DNA of 64,000 nt, from NCBI RefSeq assembly GCF_040183065.1, contig NC_091122.1, positions 160,451,955 through 160,515,954 on the forward strand, read 5' to 3'. Position numbers and translations under genes: made by a program. This DNA is from Periplaneta americana (lineage: Eukaryota; Arthropoda; Insecta; Blattodea; Blattidae). The notes below the pieces were generated by a model that was not told the origin of the DNA, searched no databases, and saw only the letters and a list, made by a program, of their open reading frames with translations. Positions 11,181 to 22,419 of the stretch are shown one piece after another. Within the stretch, counting starts at the first letter, position 1. The number at the start of each line of letters is the position of its first letter.

Positions 11181-11370
11181 AATATAATGTAATATAATAT
11201 AATATAATATAATATAATATAATATAATATAATATAATATAATATAATATAATATAATATAATATAATATAATATAATGTAATATAATATAATATAATAT
11301 AATATAATATAATATAATATAATATAATATAATATAATATAATATAATATAATATAATATAATATAATAT
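11181..11370. repeat. (AATAT)n pentanucleotide microsatellite
   Basis: About 38 units of AATAT with two AATGT variants. The three YYIIL-repeat reading frames here are artefacts of the repeat. The same unit recurs at 47973-48027. Confidence 0.95.
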
Positions 11371-11436
11371 TTTGCACAAGAAAATAACAAATTAAAATAA
11401 AGTAAATATTGTTCCTTATTTATTTCTTTGTTTGTT

Positions 11437-11592
11437 GTTTAGTCAACTGTCCGAAGACAGGTTTGAACCTCACAAATGATACCAAGAAGGCACCACTTAT
11501 GAGGCAACTAGGCAATGAGATAATGGGGTAGGGTGGCCAGTTCCTTTCACCCCCCATTGCATACATCGCTGACTAGCTACATATGACATTAG
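11437..11592 (-). repeat. dispersed repeat R5 (unclassified SINE- or LINE-tail-like), copy 1
   Basis: Reverse complement of a segment found at 48028-48248: phrases such as GCAACTAGGCAATGAGATAA and GTCCGAAGACAGGTTTGAAC are shared. A third part-copy is at about 13480-13568 in the opposite orientation to this one. I have no reliable class for it. Confidence 0.6.
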
Positions 11593-11662
11593 TCAGACTT
11601 CAGATGTAATTATACAGAATCTTAATCAGAGGATATTTATTTTATTTCTTTATTGAAGTTTA

Positions 11663-11765
<103 letters not shown>

Positions 11766-12104
11766 GATTATTACTCATTAAAGACAACTTTTAACAAAAA
11801 AAAAAAAATGGAAAAGTCAAAACAGCCAACATTTAAAAATTGAACCTTACTTTCATTAATCTAACTGCCGGATTTTAAATTGCCATTTCGTCAGATGTTG
11901 CAGTATTGTATGATTAGTTCACTTATCTCTTTTTTACTATATTATTTATTGAGAATAACTTCAAAGTTATATATTTTTTGTAATTATTATTTAATATTAT
12001 TTCATTATTTTACTGAACTTGTGCTTTTATAGCCTACCTGTATCTATCATTGAAAGTTATTTGAATTTTAGTCTCTAAATATTAATTTGTATTGTGAACT
12101 CGCA

Positions 12105-12369
12105 GTCCGCCGTTGTGGCTATGTGGACAGCGCGTGCGTTTCCCCACTAAGTGGTCCGAGGTTCAATTCCCGGTGTGTGAAAAAATGTATCTTCCGTTTA
12201 CGGCACTGGGTGTTTGTCCGTTGTCTTGTCCTGTGATGTCTCTGCGGTGATCATGTGTAGGGCCTCACTTTTGAGATGGCTAGTGTGTGATTTAGTGATT
12301 CTCCCTCCCCTACCATCAGTGGCATGTAAGAAGGAGACGTGGGAATTTAAACCGACAAAGAAAGGAAGA
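12105..12369 (+). mobile_element. tRNA-derived SINE (family 3), with target duplication
   Basis: Begins GTCCGCCGTTGTGGCTATGTGG (A-box-like GTGGCTATGTGG), with a B box GGTTCAATTCCC about 65 bp in, followed by an unrelated body. It is flanked by ATTGTGAACTCGCA at 12091-12104 and ATTATGAACTCGCA at 12370-12383, a 14-bp duplication with one mismatch. The spacing of the two internal promoter boxes fits a tRNA head. Confidence 0.8.
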
Positions 12370-12439
12370 ATTATGAACTCGCAATAAATAACTTATTGTA
12401 TATAGGTCTACACTTTTTTTGTTTTTGCTTGAAAGTACA

Positions 12440-12486
12440 AAGTAAGTAAGTAAGTAAGTAAGTAAATAAATAAATAAATAAATAAA
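12440..12486. repeat. (AAGT)n(AAAT)n microsatellite
   Basis: Tetranucleotide run that changes unit midway. The TAAG unit is also the tail of LINE family B, but no LINE B sequence is attached here. Confidence 0.9.
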
Positions 12487-12819
12487 CGGTTCTCAACCTT
12501 TTTCAATGACGTACCACTATTTTCAATTTAGGACATTAGCTGTACCATTAACGAATTTTGTTATGAGAAAACTACATGTGTCGCTGTCCTACGATCATAA
12601 TAAATAGTTCTGTGATCCAATAGCCTACCAATATTAATAACTGATTTTTTATTTAGGCGTGTTTAATCAAGAAATGGCGAGTCTTCGAATTTCTTCAGAG
12701 TGTTGTATGAAATATATAGAAAACAGCTATTTTTTACACTTTATGATAATTTGTAGTTTTATTTCATACTTTAAGTACCATCCAGCAGTGGCTCACGTAC
12801 CGTAGATTGAAAACTTCTG
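12487..12819. mobile_element. possible Charlie-like hAT MITE
   Basis: The left end CGGTTCTCAACCTTTTTCA resembles hAT/Charlie termini (CAGNGGTTCTCAACC). The right end inverted reads CAGAAGTTTTCAATCTACGG. Both flanks are AAATA-rich, so an 8-bp duplication cannot be judged. Tentative. Confidence 0.35.
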
Positions 12820-12871
12820 AGATAAATAAATAAATAAATTACATAACCTTCCTAACGCTCTTAAATGATTA

Positions 12872-12872
<1 letters not shown>

Positions 12873-12952
<80 letters not shown>

Positions 12953-13168
12953 TTTTATTTTATTTATTTATTTTATTTATTTATTTATTTAGAATATTAA
13001 CGTGCAAAACAACAGCACAAGGCCAATTACAGTTTAGCACGATACAGAACAAAACAAAACAACAAATGATGATGAGAATGAATGATAGAAAATGGCAATG
13101 AGATGAAAATACAAACAATAAAATAGTCTACAGTAATCATTGACCAAAATAATAATAATAACAACAAC

Positions 13169-13216
<48 letters not shown>

Positions 13217-13244
13217 TTATAACATAATACCAGTAATCATAATA

Positions 13245-13292
<48 letters not shown>

Positions 13293-13350
13293 GGTTCAAT
13301 TTTTGAATGTTGATTTTTTTTATTTTTTTTTCGTTAAAAGTTTTCTCTGA

Positions 13351-13406
<56 letters not shown>

Positions 13407-13580
13407 TTAAACTTCAATAATGAATAAATATCCTCTGATTAAGATTCTGGCTGATACGTACATCTATTATCAGGCAGTACATCTCACTTGACAATATGTG
13501 TCAGAAGAAGAAGAATTGTTTGTATGCGTCTGAAGTCTGGCTAGTGTAACATGCAGCTAGTCAGCGATGTATTATTATTA

Positions 13581-13624
<44 letters not shown>
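12873..13624. repeat. cluster of (AAT)n/(ATT)n microsatellites
   Basis: Runs at 12873-12952 (AAT), 12953-12991 (ATTT), 13148-13215 (AAT), 13247-13290 (ATT), 13352-13406 (AAT) and 13571-13624 (ATT). Between them, 13289-13460 is an inverted match of 11610-11860 (GGTTCAATTTTT, then GTTAAAAG, then CTTCAATAA, then ATATCCTCTGATTAAGATTC), each with its own microsatellite in the middle. So two copies of one repeat (R5 plus flank) lie head to head about 1.7 kb apart. Confidence 0.8.
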
Positions 13625-14019
13625 TTGTTATTACGAGCATTGAGCATAGTACATTTAGGTAGTGAAGATAAAATACACCAATTAAAAACAGTTATCAGCA
13701 TTACAATCTAGAAATTAAATCTCATTATAAAATTAATTTTTGTTTAACCAACGAAACAGTAGAGTTTTAAAGCTTAAAAAGATACAGTAAAAAGCCTCTC
13801 GGGGTACTTTATTAAACAACATAGGAGCTGTAGTCACTTAATGAAGAATTGACATATGTATATGCAATATGAAATCGAAATATTCTGATATAAACTTAAA
13901 GAATTTTAATTCGGAGAACGCCATTACATGAAAATGATATTATAAAATGGCTGTTTGAAATATGTTCGAATTAGTGTCCGTTTATAAAGAACGAGAGTAT
14001 TTTGTTGTGGGGTACAGAC

Positions 14020-14124
14020 CTGCGCTTGCATACGCTGCGACGGCTACGAGAAGAATCACCAGAGGGACGACGTGTTGAGCCATGGCGGTCGTAACACTGA
14101 GCACACCTCAACAATACACAGACT
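14020..14124 (-). CDS. first exon of a secreted-protein gene (signal peptide)
   Basis: Transcription start is predicted at 14124 and the ATG at 14083-14081, preceded by GACCGCC. The coding part encodes 21 residues, MAQHVVPLVILLVAVAAYASA, plus one base: a textbook signal peptide with an uncharged hydrophobic core and a small-residue A-S-A cleavage site. The frame would stop 12 codons later (TAA) if not spliced. A donor, CAG|GTCTGT, ends the exon at 14020 and gives a phase-1 intron. Exon 1 ending at the signal-peptide junction is common in insect secreted and cuticular genes. Local GC content is well above the surroundings. Downstream exons would lie to the left; none was recognised in 1-14019, so the mature product is unknown. 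Confidence 0.6.
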
Positions 14125-14155
14125 GAGTGACCCGCGCCCAGGCTCTGGTTTAAAT
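14122..14155 (-). promoter_or_regulatory. core promoter: TATA-like box and TCAGT initiator
   Basis: On the minus strand ATTTAAA (14155-14149) is followed by the arthropod initiator TCAGTC (14126-14121). With the A at 14124 as +1, the box spans -31 to -25, the canonical spacing. The 5' UTR to the ATG is 41 nt. Confidence 0.65.
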
Positions 14156-14417
14156 GCTGCACGTTCGTGCCGCCCTCCCCCTCTTTCACACCTCCCATCC
14201 AGCCTATTAATTCACATCCTTCTCCATGATGTACTGCGCCGTCACAACACGTTCATATTCTGCCATGATGCTCTTTTCTGATCTCGTTGGGCCATCGAGG
14301 GGCGACTACTCGGTTTAGATTAGGGCAGCAGGGTTCAGTGTGTAGAAAAAGAGGACACGCTGTAATACTGCTGTCTTACTCCTTCAACCTCTGGCAGTAT
14401 CTTGACTTTATAATATA

Positions 14418-15400
14418 TTAGCCGTACCCGTGCGCTCCGCTGCACCCGTTAGGAATAAATATAAAGTAATTACATAATTAAAATAGGACATTTGATCCAG
14501 GGAACATTCGTGTTTGATAGAAGGATAAATAGTTTATTATGTTACTTAATTTAAGTTGTATTAAACAATTAAAATGCGATCATTTTGATCCAGAGACCAC
14601 TCATTTGGTCATAAAAATTAGTTTAGGAAATACAGGAAACGAATGTACAGAATAACCTATCAAGTTTTCTGTGCATAAGAAGCTATTTTAATCTTACCTG
14701 TCCTCGATTCACTCAGAAGTTACTGTAATAACATTATAGCCTTATATCCATCTAGAGAAACTACATTCTCCAATGGTGAATTAATAATTAATTATACAAA
14801 TCGGTTAATTTAGCTTCCGATATTACTTCATACAAACACAGAAACATTCTCTGTAGGCTGTGTTTCATAACTTTCGATTGTTGTTGTCCAAGGCCCCTTA
14901 TAGACGAAGTCATTTGTTTTTTATTTCATTACACCGCCTTTGATGGCGTTGTTATTGTAATTTTGAAACTCATTTATATCGTTAAATATCAGTCCTATCA
15001 AAATTTTGCATAGAATAAGACTTATCGGAAATTATTTTTAAAGAAACTTTTGTTATGCAATATTTTTCATGATAATTAATAATAAGGGAGATATTTCGAT
15101 TTATTTAATTCAAGCCACCTCATAACCCCCCTTTTAAATAAAATATTTTGAATACCATATAGCCTAAATTCTAAGTTACAACGCACTTACTTTATATCTA
15201 ATTTTCATATAAATCGGTTCAGCCATTATCGCGTGAAAAGGTAACAAACATCCAGACAGACAGACAGACATACAAACAAAAGTTTCAAAAAATCGATTTT
15301 CGGTTTCAGGGTGGTTAATTATATATGTTAGGACCAATTATTTTTGGAAAATCGAAAATTACCAGAAAAATTTCGGCTACAGATTTATTATTAGTATAGA
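14418..15400 (-). mobile_element. non-autonomous Helitron, complete ends
   Basis: Read on the minus strand it starts TCTATACTAATAATAAATCT at 15400 and ends with the GC-rich hairpin (GTGCAGCGGAGCGCAC) and GGCTAA at 14418. It is flanked by A on the left and T on the right. These are the Helitron hallmarks: 5' TC, 3' hairpin then CTRR, insertion into AT, no duplication. No Rep/helicase coding sequence is present (983 bp). Inside is a CAGACAGACAGACAGACAT run at about 15255. A truncated 3' tip of the same family is at 806-853. Confidence 0.8.
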
Positions 15401-15828
15401 TATAGAACGCTTCCCAGGAACATCAGAAATAAAAAATACGGGACACTCAGCATTGATTTAAATTGAGCTTTGTTTATATTTTCCATCGCGTTTATCCAGA
15501 TCTTTTTTGAACAGATGAAATTACAGCTGCAAAAATTTAGTGATATTCATTTTTTATATCTCATTGTCAGCTACTATAAAAGCTAAATGAAAAAAAAAAA
15601 CTTTTCATGCTTAATATACATACATTACACTTTATAAAACATTATTCTGAATATTAAAATAGCTACTAATTACCTGTAAAAATAATATCAAATTTTCATA
15701 ACTTTTTACAACCGTAAAGCATTTACATAATAAAATATACAATTAATTAAATCACAAGTGAGGTGGGTAGGCATTAGATACACACATACACGAATTAATT
15801 AAATATCTGCATGATTACTTTACCGGAA
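15401..15828. other. unannotated AT-rich stretch
   Basis: Nothing identifiable. Confidence 0.4.
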
Positions 15829-16014
15829 TGTTTTAAAGACCTACATCAACAACATAGTCTAAGATTTTTTACCTAGTCCTTCAGGAAATATATTTTTCTT
15901 AATCAAATATTTTAGAAAATTTAATATTGAAGGTAACGATTAAGAAAAAAAAATTCTTGATGGAATAGGTAAAAGATCCTAGACTATGTTGTTGATGTAG
16001 GTCTTTAAAACATT
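15829..16014. mobile_element. palindromic MITE, about 80-bp arms
   Basis: The left arm AATGTTTTAAAGACCTACAT and onward is almost perfectly mirrored at 15935-16014, leaving about 25 bp in the middle. The single strand would fold into a long hairpin. Target duplication is not evident. Confidence 0.75.
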
Positions 16015-16147
16015 TTCACTATATAAATTATTACAAAACGAAGTTTAGTTTACAAACTTTGCAAAATTAGTTTACAACATTTTATGAAAGATTAAGAAAC
16101 ATTTATTGCTGGAATTTTATAGTATTTTATTGCATATTTTATCATTA

Positions 16148-16361
16148 GGGGAGAGTCGGGTAGTATCGGACAGCGGGTAATATCGGACAGTGAGTTTCTT
16201 TCATCTACCACACGATGATAGCACCTGATTGACATGGTTACGTTTCTGTGATGTCGCATAGAGAAACGTAACCATGTCATTCAGGTACTACCATATGGTG
16301 GTAGATGAAAGAAACGCACTGTCCGATATTACCCGATGTCCTATACTACCCGACTCTCCCC
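16148..16361. mobile_element. TA-flanked palindromic MITE, GGGGAGAG ends
   Basis: Flanked by TA at 16146-16147 and 16362-16363. Each arm starts GGGGAGAGTCGGGTAGTATC and carries two tandem motifs, GGGTAGTATCGGACAG and GGGTAATATCGGACAG. The inner parts (GAAACGTAACCATGTCA) are also inverted, so the whole 214 bp folds back. Confidence 0.8.
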
Positions 16362-16605
16362 TAAATAACAAATTAAATATTAATTCGAAAACTCACTTGG
16401 GAACCTCTGACTATTTATCTCTTGGGATTCCCAAGGGTCCGCGGATTACAGTTTAAGAATTACAAGGTTAAAACAATACAATTAAATACTATTATTGAAA
16501 ATAAAGTACTTCAAGAATAAATTAAACAAAATTAATTGACAATGTACTCCTTACAAAGTAGGGTCACTTGAGAATACACTGTTATAAATCAGAGTCATTC
16601 GTGTA

Positions 16606-16698
16606 GGGGAGAGTCGGTCAGGTACTATCATCGTGTGGTAGATGAAAGAAACTCACTGTTCGATATTACCCGCTGTCCGATACTACCCGACTCTCCCC
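16606..16698. mobile_element. internally deleted copy of the same MITE
   Basis: Starts GGGGAGAGTCGG after TA (16604-16605) and ends CGACTCTCCCC. Most of one arm is deleted, so only 93 bp remain. The right flank is TG instead of TA. Confidence 0.75.
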
Positions 16699-16993
16699 TG
16701 ATACTTTTCTGAAGAATGGATTTCTTGTAAGAATAATTATTTATTTATTGTTTGTTACAAAGCATGTCATTAAATGCAACGCAATCCTTGCTGTAAAATT
16801 ATTTCACAATAAGCATTGATTTTACTGTCTTTATACGTAATGATTTTTCTCATCACTCATCAGTGAGGTCATGCGAGGGAACAGACTTTCAACACTTGTA
16901 TTTGTAACAGGGATACACATAATGAACTCTTATCACTTTATTTCAATTTTTGCTTGGGCGGAGGCAAGATTCTTTTTAGAGAAGACCTTATAG

Positions 16994-18163
16994 TAGCGTT
17001 TCTCAAACTTTTTTGAAGTGGGAACCACTTTTTAAGTCAAAACAGTTCCGCGGACCACCTTACTCTTGTTCCCTTCGAAAGCAAATTTATCATTTTTGTA
17101 GCATATTTTAATAGTAATATACTTATATTTTAAAATATAATTAATTGAAATTAATTAAATTAAATTAAATTTATATTAGTATTAACTAATTTAGCTAATG
17201 TTAATAGAAGAAAATTCATTTTTGTTTTTTAATAATTCAAGGCTATTAGAGTTTGGATAATCTTTAACTTATTAACTCACATTAATGAGATGGATGAGCC
17301 TGCCGATTCTTGCACAGTGTTCTATATTTGGACGTATGCTGGTAAGCTTAAGTCGGAGATCGTCACATACACCGAGTCGATTTTGGCAGCCTACTTTGTT
17401 TTTATTAGAGTTATGATGAAAACCCTTTCTCACACAGATACGTAGAAGCAAACTGAATTATAATCTCTAAAGCACCATTGTACAGTTCACTGTATTCTCT
17501 TTTCACTTGTGATGAGGTTCAGAAATTAACCATACCTTCCTCTTGGAATTTCATTTTAAGTCCGGTCTCATTCGAGAGTTCAATTAACTGTTCCCTTTCA
17601 CTCAATGAAAGTTTGTTAGTTTCAATATCGCAATGAAAGTGATCACGAACTAATGAAAATTCGTCATATTTTGGGAAATAAGTTTCAAATTGTGAGCTCA
17701 GAGTTTTATTATTGGTGTACGACGTACAGTACGTGCCCACTTCAATGTGCAGACTGGGTGTCGGCAAAACTATGTATTAAGAAAGTCATAAATATATGAA
17801 AAGGTTCAGTCTTCTGTTATGAATTTGGGTGGTCCCCTGCTGGGTTACAGGGGCGGCGCCAGATGTGCAGGGAAAAGATGGCGAGAAACGCCACGTTCAT
17901 AGTGCTTTAAATCCCTCTTTTGTTGTTGAGAGTAGAGTGGGCAGTCAGTAGACGGATAGGGTAATAAATTTCATAAAATGTCAATACTGGGAGAAAAGTG
18001 AAAGGCGATTGCCATGTGTCATTTCCAAACTCTGAGATTTTCAGCTATAGAGTGATACGAAATTCGTTTGAATTTTATTTTTTCTTCTGCCTTTTTCGAA
18101 GGACCACAAAGGCAGACTTCGAGGACCACAGGTGGTCCGCGGACCATAGTTTGAGAAACGCTG
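16994..18163 (-). mobile_element. Charlie-like hAT element with transposase remnant
   Basis: The termini TAGCGTTTCTCAAACTTTT and, inverted, CAGCGTTTCTCAAACTATGG fit the hAT consensus. The subterminal TCCGCGGACCACC also occurs at both ends. Flanks CCTTATAG (16986-16993) and TCATATAG (18164-18171) match at 6 of 8 positions, as an old hAT duplication would. The minus-strand frame 17767-17519 (82 residues: TLSSQFETYFPKY, then KLSLSEREQLIELSNETGLK) resembles the mid/C-terminal part of ZBED/FAM200-type hAT transposases. The catalytic core and the BED finger are absent. Confidence 0.7.
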
Positions 18164-18280
18164 TCATATAGGGTATATCGTGTGGCATATTCCCTCCCTA
18201 TTTCCTCTGAAATGAACTATTTTCCATACCTTAAATTTCGGTATATTTGCCCATAAAAATTTAAAGCATGATGTCAGATA

Positions 18281-18516
18281 GGGCAAAGGTTTGTATACTG
18301 TGATACGAGTAATATTGTGATAGTTATTTTTGAGAATTTATTGCAATTGTACTGAACGAGAGAAGGACTGATTTTGTGCAGGAACTTGTCCACGAACATT
18401 CCCTTAATACGTTGACGCAAAACACCGATCTTCCTCTCGCTTAGTAAAATTGTAATACATTCTCAAAAAGAACTATCATAATATTACTCTTATCACAATA
18501 TTACCATCCTTTACCC
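18281..18516. mobile_element. TA-flanked palindromic MITE, GGGYAAAGG ends
   Basis: Flanked by TA at 18279-18280 and 18517-18518. The arms are about 90 bp and contain two spaced copies of GTAATATTGTGATA (left arm: TATACTGTGATA, then GTAATATTGTGATAG). Architecture matches the MITEs at 1533 and 16148, but the sequence differs. Confidence 0.75.
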
Positions 18517-18518
18517 TA

Positions 18519-19369
18519 CATTGAACACACTTTTAGTTCATTGTTTTTTTTTCAGTTTATTAAGTAATTTTTATTATTTTAAGTTACAAATATTGTTCAT
18601 ATCCTGGTTTCACTTTTTGTTTTATGATCAAGTTTACCCCGGTACTTTTCCAATTTTCACACATAGGCCTAGATCTAACTTCTTATACTACACATACGAT
18701 ATGTAATTAACACGCAATTGCTGTTAATATGACGTAGATGCAAATAAATGAACCCATACAATTTTAATGATAAAGAAATTTTTGATTTCAATTAATGTTA
18801 ACTACAAAAAGAAGTCTGCTTAAAGTCCATGTAGGCCTATTTTTCACTTAAGTGAGAGATACAAAATTAATATTAATATGTGGAAAGTGAAAGGACTTCT
18901 TTTTGGGGTTAGGGGAGCTTAATTTAAGTTAGTTCAAAACCATCCTCCTTTCTGTTAAATTTTCTAGTGAGGATATTAATAATCCGCATACGACCCATAG
19001 GCTTATATCTCAGTGTTGTCTGACATCTGATATCTTCTACCCCGAACTTTAGTTCAGTTCATCATTCCTTCCAGTGCAACACTAAATTATAAGTTAATAT
19101 TATTATTTCCTTTTAATTACTTTTCATTATGCTTTTGTCTCAAGTTTCTCTAGTCAAATTGAACCTTTTAAACCTTTGCTTTCCATTCTGGATCCTAGTA
19201 GTCAGCCGTAGATATCGGCCAGATGTCCCACTTGTGGAATAAATAATATTTACAGTAGGTAACAACCACTAACGTATCTAAGGGTAACACCTTGGTTTCA
19301 TTTAAACAAAGTCATTAACTAGCTCGTCTTTTATTTTTCTTCTTTCCTTCTTAATCTGTTTAATCTCTC
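18519..19369. other. unannotated stretch
   Basis: No feature supported. A 61-residue frame (18521-18706) is T-rich and matches nothing I recognise. Confidence 0.4.
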
Positions 19370-20045
19370 GGAATGCGCGCTGGTTCGAGTCCCCATGGGG
19401 AAAGAAATTTTGGAACAGATGCATTATAGGGGCCACCCATCACACATTATACAAAAAAAAAGGTCAGCGGAAGTAATGGTTCGATTAGCGTTTTTAGCAT
19501 TCGATATTCGATAAACATTAAATGCTACCAAATTAAAGAAAAATAAAAACAATTAAACAGTTTGTTATTACTGATGTGATTTTAGTCACTTTGTATTATA
19601 TTTTTGGTCCAGGGAAAATATATTTTGCTATTACTGCCATTATTTCCATTTTGAAGTAGGCTACAAGTCAACAATATAAAACTGACTGTTAATTTAGAAG
19701 TTAGAAGTTTATGTCGATTATAAGAACAATACATATCGATAGTAGCATTCATACCATTCAACCAATAAGGAGATTGGCCCCTATAATTTTCTCATGAAAT
19801 TTCGGCCGTGTGTGGGATCGGTGCCCACCCAGCATCGTGATGCACTTGGGGAGTTGCGATAGGTAGCGAAAATCCGGTTTCACAAATCAGTTATAACGGC
19901 TGGGGGGATCATCGTACTAACCACACGATACTTCCATTCTGGTTGGATGATCGTCCACCTCTGCTTCGGCATGTGGACGTGAGGCCAGCAGCCGACTGGT
20001 CGGTCTTGGCTCTTCAAAGGGCTGTAGCGCCATGGATTTACTATT
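19370..20045 (+). mobile_element. tRNA-derived SINE (family 4), split by an insertion
   Basis: 19370-19418 carries GAATGCGCGCTGGTTCGAGTCC (B box), and 19787-20045 continues the same SINE (compare 33009-33310: CTCATGAAATTTCGGCC onward to GGGCTGTAGCGCCATGGATT). The A-box half upstream of 19370 is missing. The gap holds another element. Confidence 0.7.
19425..19784. mobile_element. small TIR element inside the SINE
   Basis: Left TATAGGGGCCACCC and right TTGGCCCCTATA are inverted. The element sits exactly where the SINE is interrupted. Short terminal match (about 11 bp), about 360 bp long, non-coding. Confidence 0.55.
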
Positions 20046-21849
20046 ACTTTACTACATTTTACACTGGTTTTCTATATGTAATTGTTGAGGTTTTACTTAT
20101 TTTCGAATTCGATACAGAAGTCCGATCTATTTATTTAATGCTAGTTGATTTCCAATTTTTATACCTTGCATAACTTACATTCTGTGAACACCAAGAAGGA
20201 ATCGAACCAAGGACGTCCATGTCGTAATATTCTGTATGAAACAGTGGGAAGGGATAATTGCAATACTTGAAGATAAGCTCTTGGAACTTTCCCATGTCAC
20301 ATATATAAACAGTGCAATGTTTACTCTAAACTTACGAGAGCTTGGATTTCTCTGCTGGTTGATTTTTTGAGAACGTGGCAGAGGAAACCACAGCCGCGGA
20401 AGTGGATTGGTCCGTAGCTATCCCCACCGCCGCTGATAAAAAAAATTGACAAACATTAACATCCGTACTACAAGGTGACGAACAGCTGCGGGCCGTGTGG
20501 TCTCGAAGTGCAAAGGGCATGGGTTCGAGCATCAAGGGTAACGTTATTACAGAAGCATTTCATTTACTGCGGACTCTTTCTTAAATACGCAGTACAGCCA
20601 TTCCGGACAAACTGGGAATTCCAGACCTTGATAATTAGTACTTCTTGTTTTCCTAAAGTCTGCAGCACTTACAAATAGATAGATCAGCTATTAATGTATG
20701 TTTTTCAAGGAGATATTGTTGAAGAAATATTTTGATAACCTGTACTGTTAATTCCAGAGCTCCAAGATCAAGAAACTGTTTACTGTGTACTACATTCTTT
20801 CTGCCATTTATTTTAGGTAGATTGGGTTAATAACAATTAGCAATCTTATAGTTCTAATGAATATTTTGACTTTGAAATGTCTAATTGTTTTGAAACTGGA
20901 AAAATGAAGGACATTAACTCATCTGTAACAGCTCATCCACGACATAGAAGAAACATCCATAAAATATTTACCGTTTATGTTTTTGTGAATTAATTGGGTA
21001 CTATGACATTTGTATAGCTTTCACAGGCACACCAGCGAATAGGGATTATAAATAATGGACACTGAGCGAATTTTCCTGTGTTTTGTTTCTCTGTGCGCAG
21101 CGTTTAGTTCCACTTTCAAGCGCTAGAGGTTAGTGTAATCGAGCATACGCTAAGATAATAATTGAGAGTAGAGTTGAGACACAGGATTCAAACATCGCCT
21201 ACCTTATTGCATAATCCAGTAACGCTTTGGTTCAAATAAATTCAAGTTAACAGCTTTTCCTTATTTCTCAGTGGCAAACTAGTTGTAATAATAATTTTTT
21301 TATATTTCAGATATAATACATTATATTATAAAATAATATAATACATTATAAAATTAAGTATCGAATTCGTTAAATATTTGTATATAATATAATATAGGTA
21401 TATGGTTTTTACTTCTCATAAGAGTTTTGTTTTTCCATTTACAGCGCTATCAAATCATTACATATTTTAATTCTTGTTGGGGTCAACGTCTCAACTCTCA
21501 TTATAAAGGAACTCTAGAGTCTAGACATTACAGTTAATGACGGATTTATTATTTTATGGATCCAATTTATTTTATTTGAATACATAATGTACCTAGATGT
21601 ATTAATTATATGTGTTATATTTCCGCTGTGTCGACTGCTAGCTGGTGTGATGTCAGCGGCAACTCTAGGGAGAAAGCAGAATCTCACGCTATAGCTGGCT
21701 TGGTCATAGAAATCAATCTGGCTACATCAAAGGTATCGACGCGAAGTGTCCATACTTAATTACCTATACACAGGGCACACTATGAGAATGAATCTATTTT
21801 TGCTTGAGGCAGAGACCTGTGTTTTATACTTTTTGTTAATAAGTTCACA
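20046..21849. other. unannotated AT-rich stretch
   Basis: About 1.8 kb without a supported gene. A tRNA-head-like piece with a B-box-like GGGTTCGAGCATC lies at 20487-20540 and may be a SINE remnant. ATAATATAAT-rich sequence occurs at 21305-21400. Confidence 0.35.
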
Positions 21850-22110
21850 AATCTTGTGTACTTGAGGCCAGCAGTCGGTTGCTCGAATTTGGCCCTTCAT
21901 GGGCTATCGCGCTACAAATTACTAGCAATAGCGCCAATAACATAGCCGCAGCGACTAAACCACGCAGCTTTGACGGCATGAGAAGTTAGGCAATCATGGG
22001 TTCCAATCCCGTTTAGGGCATGTGGTGTCCTACGTCATACACGTCCTGTATCGGTTTAGTGTTGGATTGCGAAGTCCTGTGAAGATGGCCTTGGATCAGA
22101 ATGGATTGGC
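21850..22110 (+). mobile_element. SINE fragments
   Basis: 21864-21925 matches the 3' part of SINE family 4 (GAGGCCAGCAGTCGG and GGGCTATCGCGCTAC). It is followed at 21945-22020 by another tRNA-head-like unit with a B box GGGTTCCAATCCCG. Both are degraded. Confidence 0.45.
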
Positions 22111-22419
22111 GATCTGATGGCTATGACTAGCAATAGTAGCAGAAATACTGGGGGTCGGGGGAGTAGATTATTTCCTTACCACGAAGCGGCAACTTCACTC
22201 TCGGCCGGTGCACTTACACGTGCCGGTAACGGAGAGAGCAGTTCCATATTTCTCATACTATTAATACAAGATGCAGTGTTTTTCATAAATAACTGAACTG
22301 AATCCTATTTTCTCTTCCATATACACAATATTCGAATAAGTGTTTTGTACAGTATGCGGAAAACAAACAACACTGAAATTATTGCTTATCTTGTGTCCAC
22401 GTTTTATTCATTGTATATA

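Noticed and set aside
11136..11390. Three long overlapping frames with YYIIL repeats
   Set aside because: They are translations of the AATAT microsatellite in three frames and carry no other sequence.
16148..16698. CRISPR-like spaced repeats
   Set aside because: Only a few palindromic units of different lengths with transposon-type TA flanks; no regular spacers, and the genome is eukaryotic.
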